DNA of 64,000 nucleotides from Anthopleura xanthogrammica (lineage: Eukaryota; Cnidaria; Anthozoa; Actiniaria; Actiniidae): assembly GCA_964019055.1 (NCBI GenBank), contig OZ025221.1, forward strand, positions 2,401,713 through 2,465,712, given 5' to 3'. Shown in pieces: positions 45,984 through 55,734 of this stretch. A program made the position numbers and the translations under genes. The notes below the pieces were generated by a model. That model searched no databases, was not told where the DNA came from, and was given only the letters and a program-made list of their open reading frames with translations. Within the stretch, counting starts at the first letter, position 1, and each line of letters starts with the position of its first letter.

Positions 45984-48960
45984 CTGAAAAAAACCAACAG
46001 CAATAACAATTTTAAAAACTCTCATTCTCCTGGCTGATGTTCATATCCTTGACCACCAGACAACTAGCTAGGGTTCCCACTTATCTGGAAAAATATAATT
46101 CCCTGAGTTTTTTTCTGACCCAAAACCATTTTTTACTGACCACACTGAGCACTTATTTTATGGAAAATGGTAGTTTGGCCACAGGAAGCCCAACTACGAA
46201 TTTTGAATTTAAAACGATTTTTTGAAGGCTGAAAGAAATTCCCTGACTTTTCACTGACTTTTGGGTGAATTACAAAAATTCACTGACCAAAATCAAAATT
46301 CCCTGACAATTCCCTGATTTTGAAAAAAAAAAAAGATTTCACTGACTTTTTCCTGACCATGATAACCCTGCTATAATTGGATGTGTGATCTAAGTTAGGT
46401 TATGGCTAACTCACTGAATCCTTGTTCGCAATTTTGATTCTGTCCCCTGGAACAGTCCCAAATGCCTTTGCGTCACATTCCTTATATAATATCCCCTGCT
46501 TGTTTCCAAAGTGGCGAATTGTTCTGACCTTTCGCTGATTGCATTTGCCATTGCCCATAGTGCATTTCAATCTTGGTAGGTATGCAACATGTAACATGCA
46601 ACAAAACTTTCACCAACCTTTTATATAATACATGTAGCTGTATATAGTGCATGGCTGATGAGTATAACTAATTTACCTGATAAGTGCACATCCCAGACTT
46701 TTTCCTTGAACATTCTTTTCGATATCACAACTAATTACATTGCCATAAAGTTGAAGAAGCTCCTTTAGGTCCTGAAAAGCAACCAATAGGAGAGAACAAC
46801 ACATCAAACAAACTCTACTCACATGTTGGGCACGCAGGGCTTGAAACACCGACCCCTAGCGTAAACTCAACATTGATGAGAGGACAATGCATTAGGAGTG
46901 TTGCCACCCAAAAGTGCCAAATCCAGGCAGAGGTTCCTCTTGTAACGATCAAAAACAACAAAAACAAAAGCCAATAAAGCTAAAATACTCAGCAAAAAAA
47001 AAAAAAGAAAGGAAGGGACCTCTGCTAGCAGGGTATACATAAGACAAGAGTATGAAAATATTTCCTTTTAAGAACACCCTACCTCTTCCAGGATAGCTTC
47101 TGGTAGATTACGCATGACTATGATGTGCGGATTATCAGATATTGTGTTTTTCTTGAAAACGAAAAGAAAAACATTAAAGAAACATGCACAAATAGAAATT
47201 CAAATGGATGAGAAATTGAAAGAGAATGAATGGATAAGTAAATGAATGAATGAATGGATGAATTAATGGACAAATGGATAGTTGGATAATTGGATGGATG
47301 GATGGATGGATGGAGGGATGGATGGATTGTATGGATGGATGGATGGATGGATGGATGGATGGATGGATGGATGGATGGATGGATGGATGGATGGATGGAT
47401 GGATGGATGGATGGATGGATGGATGGATGGATGGATGGATGGATGGATGGATGGATGGATGGATGGATGGATGGATGGATGGATGGATGGATGGATGGAT
47501 GGATGGATGGATGGATGGATGGATGGATGGATGGATGGATGGATGGATGGATGGATGGATGGATGGATGGATGGATGGATGGATGGATGGATGGATGGAT
47601 GGATGGATGGATGGATGGATGGATGGATGGATGGATGGATGGATGGATGGATGGATGGATGGATGGATGGATGGATGGATGGATGGATGGATGGATGGAT
47701 GGATGGATGGATGGATGGATGGATGGATGGATGGAACTGTTGATATTAAAAACAGATATGGGAAGGGTGGATGGAGGGATGGATGATCATGATGATATGG
47801 ACAGATTGATGGATTGATGTGTTGGTGGATGTTGAACAGAAGAAATAAAACATTATTTACATGAATATAAAACTTACTTTCGGTAAAGATTTAGTTGAAT
47901 TTTTATCTCTCCCACTTTCCTCACAGGCTTGTGCAAAGGAATGAAGGTCTTGTTTTATTTTCTTGCTTGACTCTGGTAAAGAACTTAATGAAGGCCAGTT
48001 TGAATCTGAGTCTGTAGGTGATGGTGTTGATGACGATCCAGGTTGACTTATATTCTTTCTAGTTTTAGCAGAATTCTTTGGTGAACTAGATGGTGACTGT
48101 TTCATAGACGCTGCTACTGATTGTAATGATGGAAAATGGCTTGTACTCTGATGTGGAAAATATACAAAGCAATATCACTCACAACTGTAAATCACCACTG
48201 TTTTCATTGCTACACAAAGCTGATCGAGATAGGGGTGTTACATGGCACAATTTTGTCCTGAAACTTGTTCACGACACAAGTTTTGGTTGTACAAGTTTAA
48301 GCAGTTTTACTTTTCGTGAAACTTTCTCATGATGAAAGGGGTGTTGCATGGTGCAGTTCGTTCTGAAACTTGTCTCGCAACGCCGCTGCACACAAGTTTC
48401 AAGTTGGATCCTTCTTCGTGTACCATACAGTGTACGTAATTCAATAGAAACCTATTGCATTTTCTTTCTTTCTATTATATAACTTGGAGTCCTTCTTTGT
48501 GGCTATTGAATTACGTAGACGCTGTTTGTGGTACACGCAGAAGCTCCCTAAAAGTTTCATAGTGTAACCTTTAAAGTTTGTTTGTATAACCTTTGAAGTT
48601 TGTTTGAATTTTCTGACTTTAATGTACTTCATGTATGGTATAGAAATGTGACCAGCAAACTATCAGTTAAATACGCACATGTATTCCAAGTAAGTCTTTC
48701 CTGGTATTTTTTTCCTTTGGTAGTCTTGCTGGCCCGTGTGACATAAAGGAACGAAGCTCTCCTCTCCCTCTTCCTTGAGGGGCTGTTGTTTTGCTTTTTT
48801 TTCCTCTAACAACGGCAGCTTTAGGTAATTTTAATGATGAAATGTCTCGAGTGATGTCTAATTTTCCTCTCCCAATGCCTCTTATCTTGGCAGACGCCTC
48901 GGGAACTTTAGAGGACAAGACTTCTATAAAATAATCTTCATCCCAATGTTTGTCCGCCAT
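45922..48960 (-). CDS. RRM-domain protein gene (3' end not resolved)
   Basis: Five joined exons: 48,679-48,960, 47,878-48,147, 47,083-47,151, 46,677-46,771, 45,922-45,983. Phases 0,0,0,2,1 all fit. The ATG at 48,960 starts [15 protein letters not shown]. The first exon is basic with RGIGRGK and GRGRGELR. The second is Ser/Pro-rich. Exons 3-5 together make one [20 protein letters not shown] (RNP2), [25 protein letters not shown] (RNP1) and [20 protein letters not shown] or protein binding is expected. No orthologue name is recognised. The C-terminus must lie left of 45.9 kb and was not found. It is divergent from TEFM. Confidence 0.75.
46050..46380 (+). repeat. Dispersed repeat rich in ccctgactttt phrases
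   Basis: Starts agggttcccac and ends gataaccctg, with repeated ttccctgac, ttcactgac and tttttcctgacc. It lies in the intron of the RRM gene. ccacaggaagcccaac near 46,181 matches other loci in the window. Confidence 0.65.
46677..46771 (-). CDS. RRM gene exon 4 (RNP1)
   Basis: 95 nt, phase 0-2. It encodes [19 protein letters not shown], then [13 protein letters not shown] with RNP1. Flanks are gcttttcag and gtaaat. Confidence 0.8.
47083..47151 (-). CDS. RRM gene exon 3 (RNP2)
   Basis: 69 nt, phase 0-0. It encodes [17 protein letters not shown], the first beta strand and RNP2 of the RRM. Flanks are ttcaag and gtaggg on the minus strand. Confidence 0.75.
47221..47740 (+). repeat. (ATGG)n microsatellite, over 400 bp
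   Basis: Pure ggat/atgg units from about 47,330 to 47,735, with degenerate flanks. It lies in the intron between RRM exons 2 and 3. WMDG-type frames are artefacts. Confidence 0.97.
47878..48147 (-). CDS. RRM gene exon 2
   Basis: 270 nt, phase 0-0, between ccacatcag and gtaagt (minus). It encodes a Ser/Pro/Lys-rich disordered linker ([17 protein letters not shown]). Confidence 0.75.
48679..48960 (-). CDS. RRM gene exon 1 (start)
   Basis: 94 codons from ATG 48,960 to a gtgcgt donor. Acidic N-terminus, then RG-rich low-complexity segments (RGIGRGK, GRGRGE). Confidence 0.75.
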
Positions 48961-49526
48961 CTTGAAAGTTTACAAATAAAGACACAGGAAGCCCAAATTT
49001 GGTATTCTCGCTTTATTCAATCAGTTTTAACAAATAATAATCTGTAACAATAATTTGTAGCCAAAAATAATTAGGATATGATATTTACTCTACTTTAGAT
49101 TTTGAAAAAAAAAAGTTAATAAATAGTTACATTTATTTTGCCATTCAATGTAGCCACTGTAAAGATGCAGAAGTTGGGCTTCCTGTGGAAATACTAAAGA
49201 AAGCTATGCCAAATTTTTGATTATGGGGGGTGGGGTAGAAGGGCTTTAACTAAGAACAGAATTAACTCAAACTAGCTTTCTTTTTTATTACTCCTTGTCT
49301 TTATTTAAAAACAATAATGTCATGCAGTGGAGTTTTGTTGCTTGAAATATAAATATAGTTAAACCATAGATTTTTTAGGAGACATTTTAAAATTAGCTTT
49401 TGTGGGGAGGGGTGTTAGTATTCTGCAGCAGACAGTCTGATCAACATGGCGGCCAAGTAAGACAAATTTTATTTGAAAACCAAAACCAAAATACAAAATC
49501 CCTAAGGATGAAATGACGATATAAAT
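48961..49526. promoter_or_regulatory. Shared divergent promoter region RRM gene / TEFM
   Basis: The 566 bp between the two start codons must hold both promoters or 5' UTRs, unless non-coding first exons exist. It includes the MITE and a cluster near 49,440 (caacatggcggccaagt) containing gatggcggc-like sequence. No TATA box was assigned. Confidence 0.5.
48982..49188. mobile_element. Small MITE with 14-bp perfect TIRs in a divergent promoter
   Basis: cacaggaagcccaa at the left and ttgggcttcctgtg at the right are exact reverse complements, about 207 bp apart end to end. It lies 21 bp upstream of the RRM start codon and about 340 bp upstream of the TEFM start. No clear target duplication seen. 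Confidence 0.75.
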
Positions 49527-49751
49527 ATGACTACAAGATGGTTTCAACATCTCTGGGTCCAGAGAAACCGTTTATTTCGTCCTAATGCGTTACATATGGT
49601 CAGAACTATTGAAAAAAACAGACAGTTGTGTAATTTGTCTGCTGCTGTTGAACAATCCTGTCCAAAGACTGATGTAAAGACGCAGAAGAAATCAAAGGCT
49701 AAAAGGCAGGAGGTTAATATAACACTTGATTTGACAGATGAACAATCTCAG
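49527..49751 (+). CDS. TEFM: TEFM exon 1
   Basis: 75 codons, ending at a gtgagg donor. It encodes the presumed targeting peptide (MTTRWFQHLWVQRNRLFR) and a linker with TDEQSQ that opens the HhH region. Confidence 0.8.
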
Positions 49752-50597
49752 GTGAGGTTTGGTATTCTGCGAGATATTATTTTGCTTTTATAATTTTTTT
49801 TACCGGTGAAGAATTTCCTTCTTGATATACTGTAAGCTTATAGTGAGAGGAGTTGCCTCTTCCACAGGCAAACTACTCTGATAAAAATGAAAATATAAAT
49901 ATATTTGATTCTATCAAGAAGAGCGTTCGCTTGGCTTGTCTTGAGTAGTCTTTAGTGAACAATTATTTTTATTTCCTTATTAATCCTGCAAAATGAGGAT
50001 AAAGGACTCTAATTGCTGGAAAGGAATTATGTTTGAGAAGTTGCTGTCAAATGCTCTGATTGTACAATTAGCATGAACCATGAAAATGGGCCTTTTTCAA
50101 GTTTTGACACGTGGAAAACCATAAAAAGACTTATTTTCACTTTTACGTTACAAGTCCTGTCCATGCCTCCACCAAAACTTAAATAAGACATCTTTTGTAG
50201 GGCATTATAAATGAGCTGAACACAAGAACACTGGAACAGTTGACAAACACAAAACATATTGGTAAAAACAAAGCAGAGGCATTAGTCAATTACAGAGATG
50301 AAAATGGACCTTTGACGAGTCTGTTAGAGCTCAAAGACATCAAGGGATTCGGAAAAGGATTCTTTAACTGGCTGGAGGAAAGTGGTGAATTGCCGGCTAC
50401 GACAAAAAAATTCTCTAGACAGCATGAAGTACTGAATGCTGTTGTTACTGAGGAGCAGAAAAATGTAAGTATGGTAATGTAAATAAAATAAAATAAAATG
50501 GTAATTATACTGTAATTATATGATGATGATGATGATGATGGTGATGGTGATGGTGATGGTGATGGTGATGGTGATGGTGATGATGATGATGATGATA

Positions 50598-50653
<56 letters not shown>

Positions 50654-52723
50654 GATGATGATGATGATGAAGATGATGATGATGATGATGATGATGAAGA
50701 TGATGATGATGATGGTGCATGCTGATGATGATTATATGATGGTGGTGGTGATGCTTTTGATTATGATAATTATGATGATGATCATGAAGATGACGCTGCT
50801 GATAATAGTGATGATGATGATCGATGATAGTGCTGCTTTTGATGTTGTTGATGATGATGATGATATTGATTCTGATGCTGTTATTATTTTTGATGATGAT
50901 AATGGTAGAGAAGATGGTCATAGTGTCACCTACATATAACTATATTGCTCATATGAAGTTGATAGTGACAATGGGGTTTAATGTTGATGATAATGAAAAT
51001 GATTCTTCTATCTCCACAGAACATCCAGAACATAGTATCAGTAGACATTGGGTTGCAGAATGCTGCCTGGATACACATGGATAAAGAGTGTAATGTACTT
51101 GCCTGGCGGCAGGCATATATCTCTAAACCAAAACCATACAACCCTGCACTATTGAAACCACAGGTATGATCGAAACACTAACCAAATACACATGAACTAC
51201 AGTGCTTATCTGTCAACACCTTAACAGTTTCCTGCCCCATCTTGAAAGGTGGCCATGCCTTTGCATTGAAGCGAGACATGAGGTTACCATGCAATGATAG
51301 AGACCTTTTTTTAACACCTTGGACAATTATTCACATGTCTCTATCATTGTAAGGTCACCTCATGTCTCACTTCAATGCAAAGGCACAGCTACCTTTCAAA
51401 ATGAGTCAGGAAACTTTTAAGTGGACTATTGATACACCTTTTACTAGTTTCCAAATTGACAACTAATAAATATAACTGTTGTTCCTTGCTTACTGACTCA
51501 ATGATTCACAGTTATAGCCTTATTTGGGTGCCAAAGTATTCACAAATACCATTGGTATTAAAGTAAAGAATGCACAACTTAAACAATACAAACACTTCGA
51601 AATTCCAGACCTTTACATGAATATTCTATACAAATTTGAGGCTTGATTCCTCAGCAACAAGTCAGAGAACTTATTGGAGTATCATCTGATTCCATTAAGG
51701 ATGCTTTTCATGTGTCTGACCTAATATCTCCTATACTCAAATGAGAATTTCAAGTTTTTTTTTCTTTTGTCCCTCCTTGCAACCTTCAATTGAAATCCAT
51801 AAGGGAGCATTCATTTTTTAGGAGGGGGGGGCGGGGGGGGCGGAGGAATTAGAGGAATCAAACAGAAACAAAAAGCTAGCCCCCATGGTAAGGAATTGAA
51901 TATTTTGATAACCCCCCCCACTTCCAAATGTAAAAATTTTCTAGCCCCCCCCCCCCCTCCAGAAAAAGACTAAAAAAAAAAAAAAAAAGACTGTATTCTT
52001 ATTCATGACCCCCCCTGGTTCAACGTTAAAAAAAAGTTGACCCCCCCTTTTATCTAGTAATTTTTTAATGACCCCCCCCCCCCTAATTCCTCCGCCCCCC
52101 CCTCCTAAAAAATGAATGCTCCCTAAACGATTAATATTCAATCATTATTTGTGTTACAGATCCAAGCATTTGTTGACTCTCTTCCCAAAACAGATGCATA
52201 TATTGTAGAAATGCAAAGCCACAGAGTTGGTAAACATGCCGTTGCTTTACTTCCATTTGTTCTTCACCTCCGTATCATGGAAGCAATGATCCACTGCCTC
52301 CTCCCGCCACCAGTAATTCCTCTCGACCCCCACTACACCTCAAAATACTTTGGGCTTCCTACTGGGCATGCTCAAAAAAAGAAGGCTGCTGTCAGCTTAG
52401 TACAGAGTTTATTTCTCGAACGACAAGAACTTGCTATTGAAGAAGAATGTGAAAGCTTTTTAAAAGAAAAATCTGGTTTGGAAGGGAGTGAAGCAATTGT
52501 AGAAGGACTAGTTGGGAACCCTGTGTCATCTGATGGACAGGACGGACAGACAACTGAAGATGGAGAACTAGTTGTTCCAAGTTCAACATGCCCTAATTTC
52601 AAACTACAAATTTCTGGAGAACTCATTGAGTATTTCCAATCCTGTAAGAAGAAGGATGACTTGAGTGATTGCCTTTTACAAGCATTGGCATTTTTTAATT
52701 TATTGTCAGAAAGTGAAAACTAA
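49527..52723 (+). CDS. TEFM: TEFM, mitochondrial transcription elongation factor (complete)
   Basis: Four exons, all phase 0: 49,527-49,751, 50,201-50,464, 51,020-51,163, 52,160-52,723; 398 residues (human TEFM is about 360). The N-terminus is basic and Arg/His-rich, as in mitochondrial import peptides. Exon 2 holds a helix-hairpin-helix pair (KHIGKNKAEALVNYR, LKDIKGFGKGFFNWL). Exons 3-4 hold the RNase H-like/resolvase-like fold (IVSVDIGLQNAAWIHMD, VEMQSHR, LPFVLHLRIMEAMIHCLL, LSDCLLQALAFFNLL). TEFM binds the mitochondrial RNA polymerase POLRMT and increases its processivity. The resolvase fold is thought to be catalytically inactive. It is convergent with ABCA and divergent from the RRM gene. 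Confidence 0.88.
50201..50464 (+). CDS. TEFM: TEFM exon 2 (helix-hairpin-helix)
   Basis: 264 nt after ttttgtag, with a gtaagt donor. GIINELNTRTLEQLTNTK leads into the HhH motifs. Confidence 0.88.
50515..50910 (+). repeat. (GAT)n / (GGT)n trinucleotide array
   Basis: Pure gat blocks to about 50,725, then increasingly interrupted units. It lies in TEFM intron 2. Poly-His and poly-Met frames are artefacts. Confidence 0.93.
51020..51163 (+). CDS. TEFM: TEFM exon 3 (start of RNase H-like fold)
   Basis: 144 nt between ctccacag and gtatga. IVSVDIGLQNAAWIHMD and VLAWRQAYIS are the first two strands of the fold. Confidence 0.88.
51226..51420. mobile_element. Fold-back MITE, family shared with 24.4 kb (copy 2)
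   Basis: Left arm agtttcctg, catcttgaaaggt, catgcctttgcattgaag, gagacatgaggt. Right arm acctcatgtctc, cttcaatgcaaaggca, acctttcaaaatg, caggaaact. In TEFM intron 3. Confidence 0.9.
51802..52128. mobile_element. TIR element with G/C homopolymer termini
   Basis: Left gggagcattcattttttagg, then G-runs and cggaggaattag. Right ctaattcctccg, C-runs and cctaaaaaatgaatgctccc. About 325 bp, in TEFM intron 3. Internal C-runs form further local palindromes. Confidence 0.9.
52160..52723 (+). CDS. TEFM: TEFM exon 4 (C-terminus)
   Basis: 187 codons and TAA at 52,721. Carries TDAYIVEMQ, RIMEAMIHCLL, an acidic linker (DGQDGQTTEDGE) and DDLSDCLLQALAFFNLLSE. The acidic linker is likely a lineage-specific insertion. 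Confidence 0.9.
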   Translation: MQAFVDSLPKTDAYIVEMQSHRVGKHAVALLPFVLHLRIMEAMIHCLLPPPVIPLDPHYTSKYFGLPTGHAQKKKAAVSLVQSLFLERQELAIEEECESFLKEKSGLEGSEAIVEGLVGNPVSSDGQDGQTTEDGELVVPSSTCPNFKLQISGELIEYFQSCKKKDDLSDCLLQALAFFNLLSESEN

Positions 52724-53175
52724 TCTTGAATTTGGCTCCCTTTGCAGAATTGTCTCTCTTTTCTTTGAGGTTTCTCATTTTTGGCGGGTTACCTGTGGTA
52801 TTCTCTCTCTCCAACCTATCCTCCCTCCTTTTTCACACAGGGATCCCAAACTGTGCTAAAGAAAGTAAAAGAAAAGAGAGGCCAGCAAATCAGGTGGCTA
52901 TCTTGAATTCTGAGAATGTAGTCTTGGTCAACCAACCATTTCAGTGGTGGATCCAAGGGAGGAGTGCAGGGAGTGCACATCCCCCTCTCCCTTGGAGCAA
53001 AGTCTTTGTCCCCGTATTTTAAAAATATCCAATATTAAGAAAAAATGTTTTCTTTCTTCCCCCCGGGGCTGACTTTGTGCCCTGTACCCCTCCCTGAACA
53101 AAATCCAAATCAGCATTTGTAGTGCAAGATGATTGTTTAAGACATACTCCAAGTATGGTCAAAGCCATTCTGAAT

Positions 53176-53307
53176 ATAGACCCCTTTCATGTGACGTCAA
53201 AGCAGTTCAATTTGGAGGACAAAACAAAAAAATGTCAATCTCCTGATTGCACCTATTTTTGTCCTCCAAATTAAGCTGCATTCCGACGTGCCGCAAGGGG
53301 TCTATAG
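53176..53307. mobile_element. Fold-back MITE
   Basis: Arms tatagacccctt and aaggggtctata; caatttggaggacaaaa and ttttgtcctccaaatt. The middle portion is less well paired. Confidence 0.88.
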
Positions 53308-53689
53308 GAAAGCCTTGATTAGCAACTGAACTCTTGGCTATGTTGTGAAATATGCGACCTTCAAAATTGTGAAATTAACATGTCACGAAAATTTTATGTA
53401 ATAAGGTATAAAAATTTGTCAAAACATTTTACGATTAGATAACATAATTTGTTTATTGATATAAAAAATAACTTCTATAAAACAATCATTCATCCATCCA
53501 ATGATTAATTAATTAAATTGCTCAGATTTACAGGGAGTTAATTATTCATTAATTAATTAATTTATTTATTCCCTCTTCTTTCCTTGTTCAGTCAGTTAGT
53601 AGAATATTTGTTGGCCTGCCATTTACTGTAATATGCAAAAACGTTTGCTTTCTGTTATCTAATAGTTAACAAATAGAAAACGTTTGCTG

Positions 53690-53950
53690 TGTTTACATAG
53701 CCTGATATAAACACGAGGGAAGTTTGGGAGAAGTCGAGAGCTGTTGTGTAAAACCGAGCCGCAGGCAAGGTTTACAGAGCTCAAAACTTCTCCCAAACTT
53801 TCCCGAGTGTTTATATCAGGCTATGTAAACACGGGAAAAGGTTTTCTATGTTTTATAAAATATTGAAACTTGCCGTGTTTACATAGCCTCATGTAAGCAC
53901 GGCTATTAGCCAATCAAAGCGTGCATTATATCTGAACTATTTTATAATGC
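53690..53950. mobile_element. Fold-back element, tgatataaacacg family
   Basis: Arms gtttacatagcctgatataa/acacg and cgtgtt/tatatcaggctatgtaaac, and agtttgggagaagt with acttctcccaaact. Followed by agccaatcaaagcgtgc. Architecture parallels 36.58-36.77 kb plus 38.02-38.08 kb. Confidence 0.8.
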
Positions 53951-54074
53951 TATTTAGTTTATACTTTCCATGGGATTATTATATGCACTCTCTACGATCA
54001 AAATTTATTCTGGCCTAGCTTTGGTACACCCATGTTCTCCATCATGCACAGTTTTTCATGCTAGACCAGGATGC

Positions 54075-54818
54075 CCTATTCACCACTTTCACATGCTTTG
54101 CATTCTTGGGGGGCAACAGGGAGACAAAATCGTTAATATTACCATGAAGATTAAATAAGAATTGAAGAAAAAACATATAAAAACACTTATGCATCTACGA
54201 TAGAATCCCATATCACAAAATAAACTCGCGCGCTGATTGGTCCGAGATGACGAATATGTGACGTAGATAGCGAAGGATTCAGCGCGGAATCCAACGCTTT
54301 CAAAGCTGAATTCAATGAAAGATCAGGGATCCCGCACAAAAAAATTTTGCTTTTGTCTTATTATCACTTGATTTTCTTAACGTATGGCATTAAAAAACAA
54401 TCAAAAAAAAGAAGATTAGTTTGCAAAGAATATAAATGGAAATAGTTGACTTTGTTAAAAAAAGCGAATTTCGCTATAAAAACGAAGAATGTTTGATAGT
54501 AGTCTGAAAAGATGAATTCAATGAAAAATAGAATTCACAACTGAAAAACCCCTAAAAATTCCAACAGGTTTACTAGCAAAAGTCATGACATTTCTTGAAA
54601 AGTCCATACCTTGTCTGTAACAATAAACGTATCATTCTCCCATGCGTGTGGAATAAACTCTGATTAAAGTAAACTGATACTGGATTTTTCAATGATAATA
54701 GCAAATATACTTAACATCTCCACGAAAAGTTTTGAATTTTTGAATAATTTTTGCTATTGTTGCCCCCCCCCCCAAACGCAAAGTATTATGGGAATGTGAA
54801 AGTGGTGAATACTCGCTA
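54075..54818. mobile_element. TIR element with G-run subterminal motif
   Basis: Left attcaccactttcacat, gctttgcattcttggggggc, aaca. Right tgttg, C-run, aacgcaaagtattatgggaa, tgtgaaagtggtgaat. Inner sequence 0.65 kb without a frame. It includes an internal tcgcgcgctgattggtcc phrase, typical of another repeat. Confidence 0.7.
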
Positions 54819-54847
54819 TTTCATCAACGTTTGACACCTGTGATCAC

Positions 54848-55226
54848 TTATTCATCCTCTAATCTTTGCCCTCGTGCGAAGTTCAAAAAAACTTGCTCCA
54901 GTGACGTCTGGCTGATGGTATAATCCTCGATATTATATTCCTGTTTAATCCTCTCGATTTCCCCAAATATTTTAGCCCAGGATATCCTAGTATCAGTTAT
55001 ATGATAATGTACCATTCCAAGATGCTCATCCTTTAGAATGGTCCCAGGAAACATCTCCTCGATATATTCCTTGAGTCTTGGTAGTTCTAGTGGGTTGGCT
55101 ATTTTTAGTATCAGGGTGTAACCTTCGCCAAACTTTGTCTTGAGGTGTTGTGGACTACCAAGACACTTGAGTCGACCATTGACCATGATAGCAAGACGTG
55201 TGCAGAGAGCATCGCATTCTTCCATG
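54848..55226 (-). CDS. ABCA last exon: H-loop and C-terminus
   Basis: 379 nt ending at TAA 54,848. [49 protein letters not shown] and a short LEDE end. Acceptor aattctag. Confidence 0.93.
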
Positions 55227-55426
55227 CTAGAATTACAAAAGAAGAATCAGAAGTTACTAGAATGGAACGTTTTTAGTGATATTTATATTTTTTAGTTTTG
55301 GTTTTGTTTCTTTATTGTTTCTAAGGTTTTTAATTTTGTTGATGCTGATGCTGCTGTTGTTGTTGCTGTTGTTGTTGTTGCTGTTGTTGCTGCTGTTGGT
55401 ACTGCTGCTGTTGTTGCTGCTGCTAC

Positions 55427-55458
<32 letters not shown>

Positions 55459-55699
55459 CTGTTGCTACTGCTGCTGTTGTTGCTGTTGTTGCTGCTGTTG
55501 CTACTGCAGCTGCTGTTGTTGCTGTTGCTACTGCTGCTGTTGTTGCTGTTGTTGCTGCTGTTGCTACTGCAGCTGCTGTTGTTGCTGTTGCTACTGCTGC
55601 TGCTGTTGTTGCTGTTGTTGCTGCTGTTGCTACTGCTGCTGTTGTTGCTGCTGTTGCTACTGCAGCTGCTGTTGTTGCTGTTGCTACTGCTGCTGTTGT

Positions 55700-55734
<35 letters not shown>

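Larger units (their letters stand above)
52724..54847. other. Convergent intergenic region TEFM / ABCA, transposon-derived
   Basis: No gene. It contains a dispersed-repeat edge (cagtggtggatccaagg, 52,943), a MITE (53,176-53,307), A/T-rich ttaattaa runs (about 53,500-53,575), a fold-back element (53,690-53,950) and a TIR element (54,075-54,818). Confidence 0.6.

Noticed and set aside
46406..46597. 63-codon minus frame as RRM exon 5
   Set aside because: Phase would fit after exon 46,677-46,771, but the peptide does not continue the RRM fold, whereas exon 45,922-45,983 does.
47274..47817. Three overlapping WMDG-repeat frames
   Set aside because: (ATGG)n microsatellite read in three frames; it lies in the intron of the RRM gene.
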